From assembly GCA_023389425.1 (NCBI GenBank), contig JAEWEK010000103.1, positions 1 through 31,931 on the forward strand: a DNA stretch of 31,931 bases. Direction: 5' to 3'. This DNA comes from Pseudomonadota bacterium (GTDB lineage Bacteria; Pseudomonadota; Gammaproteobacteria; Burkholderiales; Burkholderiaceae_D). The stretch's first letter is position 1. The number at the start of each line of letters is the position of its first letter. The notes under the pieces are model-generated. The model saw only the letters and a program-made list of their open reading frames with translations, did not search any database and had not been told where the DNA came from. Below, one piece after another: positions 1 through 6,440 of this stretch. The position numbers and the translations under genes were made by a program.

Positions 1-1242
1 CTGCTCGCCCGGCACCAGGGCGTCGCCGCTCCACTGGCCGTTGGCGACCGCGCGCGCCTGCCACTCACCGGCGAATGCCGCGCCCATGGTGCCGCCGAAG
101 CGCAGCGCGCGCCACGCGGCCTTCGCGCCCACCCGCGCCGCGCTGAAGTCGGCGCTGCCGCCGCGCGCTCCGCCCGCCACGTTCTGCACCAGCGAGACCG
201 AGAAACCCGACTCCCGGCCCGGCTGCGACAGCGCGCCGGCATAGGTCAGGCTGAGCGGGTGCGTGGTCACGTTGTTGCCGAAGTCCAGGCCATTGAACAA
301 CACGCTGCTGCGGAATGCCTTGACGTCCAGGCCCCATACCAGGCGCGATTCGAATTCGCCGCGGCGCGCCAGGATCTGGTTGTAGCGCGCGCCGTACATC
401 GCGCCCTTGCCGCTCACCGCGACGCTGAACAGGCCCGCATTGACGGTGCCCGAGTCCACGTTCGAATAGCTGGCGAACAGGTCGACCGAGTCGCCCAACG
501 CGTACAGCGGGATGTGATAGCCCGCGCCCCACACCGCCACCTTGCTCGGATGCTCGACGGTGGTGGTGTACTGGATGCTGGCCACGTGGTCCAGGCCGAA
601 CAGGTTGGCGTTCTGGAGCACCGCGCCGGCGTGCGTCTTGCCGGTGGCGTCGTTGCCGGTATTGTCGAAGTTGGCCATCACCTTCCACGGCGACTCGTCT
701 GCCACCTCGACCTTGGCGTCGACTTCGTCCGCGTTCGGGCTCTCCGACAGCGACAGCTTGATCTTCTTCGCCGGGTTCTCGTTGGCCAGCTTCAGGTTGG
801 CCGATACTTTGTCCAGGTTGGGCGTGCGGCCCGGCTGCAGGGTCGGCAGGCTGGCGCGGATGTTCGCCTCCGAAAACGCCTGGTTGCCCCTGACGATCAC
901 CTTGCCGATCGCGACCTGCGCCACCTGCAGGCGCACCACGCCGCCGTTCAGTTCCTGCTCCGGCAGCTGCACGGTCACCACCTTGTAGCCGCGCTCGCGG
1001 TAAAGGCCTTCCAGCGCCTCCAGCGCCTGCTGCACGTCGCCGAAGTCGCGGTTGCGGCCCACAAACGGGGCGACCGCGCGCTCGACGTCGGCCGCCGGCA
1101 GCAGCGTGTTGCCGGCCACCTCGAAGCGGCTGATGTCGAAGCGGATCACGTCGCTGGCTTGCGGTTCATCCGCGGCCCAGGCCGCGCTGACCGCCGCCGC
1201 CAGCAGGGAGCCGGCGAGCAGGCGTGCAAAACGTCGTTTCAT
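1..1242 (-). CDS. TpsB/FhaC/ShlB-family outer-membrane transporter (two-partner secretion), partial
   Basis: The frame is open from an ATG at 1242 to the window edge, giving 414 codons with no stop, so the C-terminal part is missing; family members usually have about 550-590 residues. An N-terminal signal peptide is visible (MKRRFARLLAGSLLAAA..., cleavage near AWA-AD at residues 23-24). It is followed by a POTRA-like region (about residues 35-110, with LEGLYRERGYKVVTVQLP), a second POTRA/ShlB segment (VIVRGNQAFSE... to about 190), then alternating beta-strand sequence of an outer-membrane barrel (for example DNTGNDATGKTHAGAVLQNA). Family members export a large TpsA adhesin, haemolysin or similar protein across the outer membrane. 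No TpsA partner is in this window, so the substrate is unknown. The fold is clear; whether it is a true TpsB or another ShlB-like protein is inferred. Confidence 0.85.
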   Translation of the reverse strand, partial: MKRRFARLLAGSLLAAAVSAAWAADEPQASDVIRFDISRFEVAGNTLLPAADVERAVAPFVGRNRDFGDVQQALEALEGLYRERGYKVVTVQLPEQELNGGVVRLQVAQVAIGKVIVRGNQAFSEANIRASLPTLQPGRTPNLDKVSANLKLANENPAKKIKLSLSESPNADEVDAKVEVADESPWKVMANFDNTGNDATGKTHAGAVLQNANLFGLDHVASIQYTTTVEHPSKVAVWGAGYHIPLYALGDSVDLFASYSNVDSGTVNAGLFSVAVSGKGAMYGARYNQILARRGEFESRLVWGLDVKAFRSSVLFNGLDFGNNVTTHPLSLTYAGALSQPGRESGFSVSLVQNVAGGARGGSADFSAARVGAKAAWRALRFGGTMGAAFAGEWQARAVANGQWSGDALVPGEQ

Positions 1243-1366
1243 AGTCTTGGCTCTATGTCTTCTTGTTGTCGGTATCCGGGCCGCGCGCCGACGGCTGGCG
1301 CGGGATAGAAAAATGCAAACTTAATGCTTGTAAGTGTATCGACATTTTTCTTGCCGTTGAGAAAAT

Positions 1367-1387
1367 AGTTACTCGAATTAAGTAACT
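1367..1387. repeat. Short inverted repeat upstream of the TpsB gene
   Basis: AGTTACT (1367-1373) and AGTAACT (1381-1387) are exact reverse complements separated by 7 nt. The repeat lies in the 194-nt gap between the end of the cyclase gene and the start of the TpsB gene. It could be an operator for the transporter gene or a weak AT-rich terminator hairpin for the cyclase transcript (followed by ATTTTC on the - strand). Neither is proved by the sequence. Confidence 0.4.
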
Positions 1388-1436
1388 TCCCCCACCCGGG
1401 AGGGGATGCAGCCAAAGCTGTTGTATCCAGCAGACG

Positions 1437-3725
1437 CTACTTGGTATCGAAGCTGGTCACGCCGTCCCAGCCGGGGCCCGGCGGATGCTGGCGGTAGTGG
1501 GCGATCCGGGCCAGGTACAGGGCGTACAGGGCGCGCCCGGGGTGGGCGGACCGCAGCGCGGCGAGGCGGCGCTCGGCGTCGTCCCAGTGCTGGGCGCGCA
1601 CCTGCGCCAGCGCCTCGTCCCAGGCGGCGATCTCGTCGCGCACCGACTGCGGCACGTCGGCGGCGGCGCCGACCGGCTCGAAGATCGCGACCGGCTCGTT
1701 CTTGCCCTTCACGCGCACCAGGTCCAGTTCGCGGTACACGTAGCCGCTGGCGGCCTGGCGGGTCGCTTCGCCAACGCAGATGCCGACGCCGTAGACCTTG
1801 GTGATGCCCTCCAGCCGCGCGCCAAGGTTCACGGCGTCGCCCATCACGGTGTAGGCGCGCCGGATCGCCGAGCCCATGTCGCCGACGTGCATGAGGCCGG
1901 AATTGAGGCCGATGCCGATCTTCAGTTCGGGCCAGCCGCGCTTGATGAAGTCCGCATTCAAGCGCGCCGCGCTCTGCTGCATCAGCAGCGCGGTCGCCAC
2001 CGCGCGGCTGGCGTGGTCCGGGAAGGCCACCGGCGCGCCCCAGAAGGCCATCACCGCGTCGCCGATGTATTTGTCGAGCGTGCCCTGGTGGCTGGAGCGG
2101 ATGTCCTCGGACATCGTGGTCAGGTACAGGTTGATGTACTCGCGCAGGGCCTTCGGGCTCAGGCCCTCGGAAATCGTGGTGAAGCCGCGCACGTCGACGA
2201 ACATCACGGTCAGCTCGCGGCTCTCGCCTTCCATATCGTATGCCTCGGGATTCTCGGCCATCTGCGCCACCAGCTCGGGCGCCACGTATTCGCCGAAGCG
2301 CGAGACCAGCGCGCGTCCCTTGCGGAATTCGCTGAAGTAGCCCCACGCGAGGTTCAGCACGAACAGCGATGCGATCAGCAGCAGGCAGGTAAACACGTTC
2401 AGCACGATGTCCCGCTCGCTGTACAGGTAGTAGTTGGCGCCGAAGACCGCCGCGAATGCCGCGCCGGCGAGGATGACCGAATACAGCGGCGCCAGCACGG
2501 CCAGCGCGAAGGTCAGCAGCAGGCCGACGGCCACGATCTCGCCCGCCTCGACCGACCACGCGTACCACGGCCGCGACTTGAAGCGCCCGTCGAGGATGGA
2601 CTTGATGATGTTGGCGTGGATTTCGACGCCGGGGAACACCTTGTTGACCGGCGTCGGGCGCAGGTCGACCAGGCCCGGCGCGGTGGTGCCGACCAGGACG
2701 ATGTTGTTCTTCAGCTGCGCCGGCGGCACGCGGCCGGCCAGCACGTCGGCCGCGGACACGTAACGGAAAGCGCCGCCGGACTGCCAGCCGGTACCGCGGT
2801 ACTGGATCACGGTGCTGATGCCGTCGCCGACCGGAACTTCGACCCCGCGGTCCGGCAAGAAGATCAGCAGCTTGTCGTAATCGCTCGCCTCCAGCTGCAC
2901 GGCGCTGCGCTTTTTCGGCTTTTCGTCGAACATCGGCTGCACCGCGTCCGCCTTCAGGTAGGCAGACACCGTCGCCAGCGACAGCGATGGATAGTAGGCC
3001 TTGCCGACCCGCTCCACCAGCGGCGCGGTGCGCACCACGCCGTCGTCGTCGGTGTTCACGTTGAAGCCGCCCGCGCCCATGGCTGCCTGTTGCAGCACGG
3101 GGATATTGGCTTCGAAGCCGTCCATGGAATAGGCCAGCATCTCGCGGCCATTCAGGTCGTCGGTGGTGAAGATGGGCGGCGGCAGCACGCCGGCCTTCTG
3201 GTCGGGCGACAGCGCGAAGCCCAGCACCACGGGCTTGCCCTGCATCGACCGGGCGAACAGGCCGTCGTAGTCGAGCACTTCCTTCAATCCGTCCAGGCGC
3301 GCGCGCAGCGCCGGGATGTCCTTCAGGTCGCCGGCCGCGAGCCGTTCCAGCACCTTGTAACCGGAGCTGGTGTCCGGCTCGGGGAAGGTGATGTCGAAGC
3401 CGATCGCGCCGACCTGGTAGGACCCGGCCAGCTGGTCGACCAGCCGGGCCAGCACGTCGCGGCTCCACGGGAAGTGGCCGACCTCGCGCAGGCTCTTGCT
3501 GTCGATGTCGACGATGACGATGCGCGGGTCGAGCGCGGGAGGTTCGAGCCGCATGCGCAGGTCGGAGATCGTCGCGTCCTGGCGCTCGATAAAGGCGCTG
3601 GACCAGAAGCCCAGCGGGTACAGCGCGGCGATGATGGTCAGCGCGAGGCCGAGCGCCCAGCGCAGCCAATACTTTTGGAACCGTCGCCCCGGCGAAGGGA
3701 CGATGGTCTTGAGCTTGGCGGTCAC
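1437..3725 (-). CDS. CHASE2-domain class III adenylate cyclase
   Basis: The 762-residue protein probably makes cAMP from ATP at the inner membrane. It has a membrane segment near residues 22-44, a periplasmic CHASE2 sensor region (about 48-385), three hydrophobic segments (about 396-460), then a class III cyclase domain (about 500-685). Catalytic residues are present: metal aspartates D511 (FVDVRGF) and D556 (DKYIGDAVMAFWG), base-reading K552 and T626 (AYTVMGDAVN), and N633/R637 (NLGAR). The Lys/Thr pair favours ATP over GTP. The start is GTG at 3725, overlapping the stop of the upstream GAF/HD-GYP gene by 4 nt (GTGA), so the two are probably translationally coupled. A C-terminal extension of about 75 residues follows the cyclase domain. 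The ligand of CHASE2 cannot be read from sequence. Confidence 0.9.
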   Translation of the reverse strand: MTAKLKTIVPSPGRRFQKYWLRWALGLALTIIAALYPLGFWSSAFIERQDATISDLRMRLEPPALDPRIVIVDIDSKSLREVGHFPWSRDVLARLVDQLAGSYQVGAIGFDITFPEPDTSSGYKVLERLAAGDLKDIPALRARLDGLKEVLDYDGLFARSMQGKPVVLGFALSPDQKAGVLPPPIFTTDDLNGREMLAYSMDGFEANIPVLQQAAMGAGGFNVNTDDDGVVRTAPLVERVGKAYYPSLSLATVSAYLKADAVQPMFDEKPKKRSAVQLEASDYDKLLIFLPDRGVEVPVGDGISTVIQYRGTGWQSGGAFRYVSAADVLAGRVPPAQLKNNIVLVGTTAPGLVDLRPTPVNKVFPGVEIHANIIKSILDGRFKSRPWYAWSVEAGEIVAVGLLLTFALAVLAPLYSVILAGAAFAAVFGANYYLYSERDIVLNVFTCLLLIASLFVLNLAWGYFSEFRKGRALVSRFGEYVAPELVAQMAENPEAYDMEGESRELTVMFVDVRGFTTISEGLSPKALREYINLYLTTMSEDIRSSHQGTLDKYIGDAVMAFWGAPVAFPDHASRAVATALLMQQSAARLNADFIKRGWPELKIGIGLNSGLMHVGDMGSAIRRAYTVMGDAVNLGARLEGITKVYGVGICVGEATRQAASGYVYRELDLVRVKGKNEPVAIFEPVGAAADVPQSVRDEIAAWDEALAQVRAQHWDDAERRLAALRSAHPGRALYALYLARIAHYRQHPPGPGWDGVTSFDTK

Positions 3726-5341
3726 GGCACGTAACCGGGAATCTTCGCCTCGTCGACCGCATCGATCTGATGCTCGTCCATATGCTCCCGCGCGTACTCC
3801 ATGTACACCTTGCGCCGGATGAACACGTCGAACAGGTCCGGATCGATATGCCCGTTGACCGCGAAATTGCCGAGGATGCGCAGCGACTCCGACAGCGGCT
3901 TGCCCTTCTTGTAGGGCCGGTCGCGCGCGGTCAGCGCCTCGAAGATGTCGGCGATCGCCATCACCCGCGCCTGCACCGACATCTGCTCGCGCGTCAGTCC
4001 GCGCGGGTAGCCCTTGCCGTCCATGCGCTCATGATGGCCGCCCGCGTACTCGGGCACGTTCGCCAGGTGCTTGGGCCACGGCAGCGATTCCAGCATCCTG
4101 ATCGAGACCACGATGTGGTTGTTGATGATCTTGCGCTCGTCCTCGGTCAGCGTACCGAAGCGCACCGTCAGGTTGGCCACCTCGTCGGCGTCCAGCAGCG
4201 CGCGCTCCGCGCCATCCGGCCCGGTCCAGCGATGGCAGGCGATGGTGCGCACGCGCTCCTGGTCGGCCGCCGACATGCCCTCGCCACCCACATTCGCGCG
4301 GCGCAGGAAATCGCGCTCGTCGCGCAGGCGCGCCGTTTCTTCCGCCAGCCCGGCATCGATGGCGGCGGCGTCGGCGCCCGGCGCGCACTTGGCCCGCAGC
4401 GCGCGGATCTCGGCATCGCGCAGCAGCACCTCGAAGCGGGTGTCGACCAGCTGGATGCGGTCGAAGATGGTTTCCAGCTTGGTCGCCTTGTCCACCACGT
4501 GCACCGGCGTGACCAGCTTGCCGCAGTCGTGCAGCAAGCCGGACAGCCACAGCTCCTTGCGGTCGGACTCCGTCATGCGGAAGCCCGCCATCGGCCCGCT
4601 CGCGGTCTCGTGCACGGCCTCGGCCAGCATCATGGTCAGGCGCGGCACCGCCTGGCAGTGGCGGCCGGTGTACGGGCTCTTCTCGTCGATGCAGATGTTG
4701 ATGAGATTGACCAGCGACTCGAACAGCTGCTCGAGCTGGACGATCAGCTGCTGGTTGGTCAGCGCCACCGCGGCCTGCGCCGCCAGCGCCTCGATGAAGC
4801 GCTGGTCGGTGGCCGAGAACGGCCGGATCTGCCCGGTGGCCGGATCGAGCGCATTGATCAGCTGGAGCACGCCGACCAGGGCGCCCTCGTGGTTCGTCAT
4901 CGGCACCGTCAGGAAGGACTGCGAGTGGTAGCCGAACTGCGCATCGAAGCTGCGCATGCCGGAAAAGTTGAACAGGTTGGTCTGGTAGACGTCCTCGATG
5001 TTCACCGAGGTGCGCGTGTTGGCCGCGTAGGCCGCCACCGATGCCAGGTTGGGCTGGCCGTCCGGATCGAACAGCGGCACCGGCCCGATATCGATCGCGC
5101 GTCCGCTGGCGCCGCCCTGGTAGATGTCGAGCGATTCGTTGACCGTGATGTGGAAGCACAGGCTGCGGCCGTCCGCGCTCGGCCGGTACAGCGTGCCGCC
5201 GTCGGCGTCGGTCATGCTGCGCGCGGCCTGCAGGATCCGGTCCAGCAGTTCGCCGGTGTCGGGCCCGTTCCCCAGCGCGACACTGAGCTCGGTAAGCAGG
5301 TGCAGGCGCTGCGCCAGTTGGGCGGGAGTCGGCTCGAACAT
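3722..5341 (-). CDS. GAF domain/HD-GYP phosphohydrolase (probable c-di-GMP phosphodiesterase)
   Basis: The 539-residue soluble protein has an N-terminal GAF domain (about 10-200) and a C-terminal HD-GYP domain (about 215-515). Metal and signature motifs are intact: HDCGK at 271-275, H409 (NNHIV), HHERMDGKGYP at 436-446, and ADIFEALTARDRPYKKGK from 464. HD-GYP proteins with this set hydrolyse c-di-GMP, so that activity is inferred. The spacing between HDCGK and the GYP motif is about 165 residues, roughly 100 more than usual, because of a charged, partly helical insertion at about 290-400. In the GAF domain N163, F175 and D179 match three positions of the NKXnFX3DE motif of cyclic-nucleotide-binding GAF domains; K and E are replaced. 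It is first in a pair with the adenylate cyclase. The ATG at 5341 has only a weak ribosome site. Confidence 0.88.
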   Translation of the reverse strand: MFEPTPAQLAQRLHLLTELSVALGNGPDTGELLDRILQAARSMTDADGGTLYRPSADGRSLCFHITVNESLDIYQGGASGRAIDIGPVPLFDPDGQPNLASVAAYAANTRTSVNIEDVYQTNLFNFSGMRSFDAQFGYHSQSFLTVPMTNHEGALVGVLQLINALDPATGQIRPFSATDQRFIEALAAQAAVALTNQQLIVQLEQLFESLVNLINICIDEKSPYTGRHCQAVPRLTMMLAEAVHETASGPMAGFRMTESDRKELWLSGLLHDCGKLVTPVHVVDKATKLETIFDRIQLVDTRFEVLLRDAEIRALRAKCAPGADAAAIDAGLAEETARLRDERDFLRRANVGGEGMSAADQERVRTIACHRWTGPDGAERALLDADEVANLTVRFGTLTEDERKIINNHIVVSIRMLESLPWPKHLANVPEYAGGHHERMDGKGYPRGLTREQMSVQARVMAIADIFEALTARDRPYKKGKPLSESLRILGNFAVNGHIDPDLFDVFIRRKVYMEYAREHMDEHQIDAVDEAKIPGYVP

Positions 5342-5487
5342 GGTGATCCGTGGTAGAAGGCGGACGTTGCCTGATTGTAATTTTCAAAAGTGTAGCCGCC
5401 TTGGACGCCCCTGTACACCGCCAGATAAAAAAAGCCACGATTTCGCCGCAGAGCGTGACAAACCGGCTATCATCGCGCTGCTGTGAC

Positions 5488-5505
5488 CGGCCGGAGCGCC
5501 GGCCG
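5488..5505. other. GC-rich hairpin in the divergent promoter region
   Basis: GGCCGG (5489-5494) and CCGGCC (5499-5504) flank a 4-nt loop, with one more C-G pair outside. It lies about 50 nt before the metallo-beta-lactamase-fold gene, in the 211-nt gap between divergent genes. There is no T-run, so it is not a classical terminator. The role is unknown. I found no convincing -35/-10 pair for either divergent gene. Confidence 0.3.
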
Positions 5506-5552
5506 CCGGCGCCAAAACCATACATACTGTTTTCAGCCCAGGGGAACGACTG

Positions 5553-6440
5553 ATGAGATTCCGTTTCTGGGGGGTGCGGGGCTCGATCCCCTCCCCCGGT
5601 CCGCGCACTGCGCGCTACGGTGGCAATACCAGCTGCATCGAAGTGACCACCGACGGCGGCACCCTCATCATCCTCGACGGCGGCACCGGCATTTTTGCAC
5701 TCGCCCAGCACCTGCTGCCGCGCCTGCCCCTGCAGGCGAATATCTTCATCACCCACAGCCACTGGGACCACATCCACGGCCTGCCTTTTTTCACGCCGCT
5801 GTTCGTCAAGGGCTGCCAGGTGCGCCTGCACGGCGCGCACGACCCGGTCACCGGCAACGGCATCGAGCACGTGATGGGCGTGCAGCTCCAGAACAGCTAC
5901 TTCCCGGTCAGCGAAGCGCAGCTCTCGGCCACGCTCGAGTACCGCACGCTGGCACCGGGCGTGGCCATCAACGTGGCCGACGCGGTGGTCGACAACGTGG
6001 TCATGAACCATCCGGTCACCAACCTGGGCTACCGCATCACCTGCAACGGCAAGTCGCTGTTCTTCACCGGCGACCATGAGCCCTTTTTCCACAATCCGCA
6101 TCCCGCGGGGAGCGCGGAACACGCCGGCTTCGAGCGCGTCGCGCTCGCGCGCGAACGCGAGATCGACGCCGCGATGCGGGGCGTGGACGCGCTGATCGTC
6201 GACTGCTCGTACACCATCCAGGAATACCCGGCGCACCAGGGCTGGGGCCACGGCACCTTCGACGCCGCGATCGCGATGGCGATGCGCGCCGGCGCCCGCA
6301 CGCTGTATTGCACCCACCACGAGCCGACCCGAGGCGACGATGAACTGGAAGCCGCATTCGCCGCCGCGCTCGCGCGCCATGCGCTGCCGCCGGGGCTCGA
6401 GGTACGTCTCGCTTACGAAGGACTGGAGGTGGAACTGTGA
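5553..6440 (+). CDS. Metallo-beta-lactamase-fold metal-dependent hydrolase
   Basis: The 295-residue protein starts MRFRFWGVRGSIPSPG and carries the metal-binding HxHxDH motif as THSHWDH (H68, H70, D72, H73). Further likely ligands are the Asp in FFTGDHEPF and the His pair in YCTHHEPTRGDDE. The overall look is that of PhnP/RNase Z-like phosphodiesterase members of the superfamily rather than a beta-lactamase, so a phosphodiester substrate is likely but unproved. A cyclic nucleotide is an attractive guess because an adenylate cyclase and an HD-GYP protein are encoded divergently next door. The ribosome site is AGGGGA about 8 nt before the ATG at 5553. The stop overlaps the GTG start of the ATPase gene (GTGA, 6437-6440), indicating coupled translation. 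Confidence 0.88.
   Translation: MRFRFWGVRGSIPSPGPRTARYGGNTSCIEVTTDGGTLIILDGGTGIFALAQHLLPRLPLQANIFITHSHWDHIHGLPFFTPLFVKGCQVRLHGAHDPVTGNGIEHVMGVQLQNSYFPVSEAQLSATLEYRTLAPGVAINVADAVVDNVVMNHPVTNLGYRITCNGKSLFFTGDHEPFFHNPHPAGSAEHAGFERVALAREREIDAAMRGVDALIVDCSYTIQEYPAHQGWGHGTFDAAIAMAMRAGARTLYCTHHEPTRGDDELEAAFAAALARHALPPGLEVRLAYEGLEVEL

Noticed and set aside
1485..3734. A 749-codon open frame on the + strand opposite the cyclase
   Set aside because: Antisense of a gene with intact catalytic motifs; the composition is that of a shadow frame.
5342..5552. Divergent promoters between the two signalling pairs
   Set aside because: TACAAT on the - strand (5379-5374) lacks a matching -35, and + strand candidates have wrong spacing.
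4029..6380. A 783-codon open frame on the - strand crossing the divergent promoter region
   Set aside because: It is out of frame with the GAF/HD-GYP gene and antisense to the MBL gene, and shows no domain.
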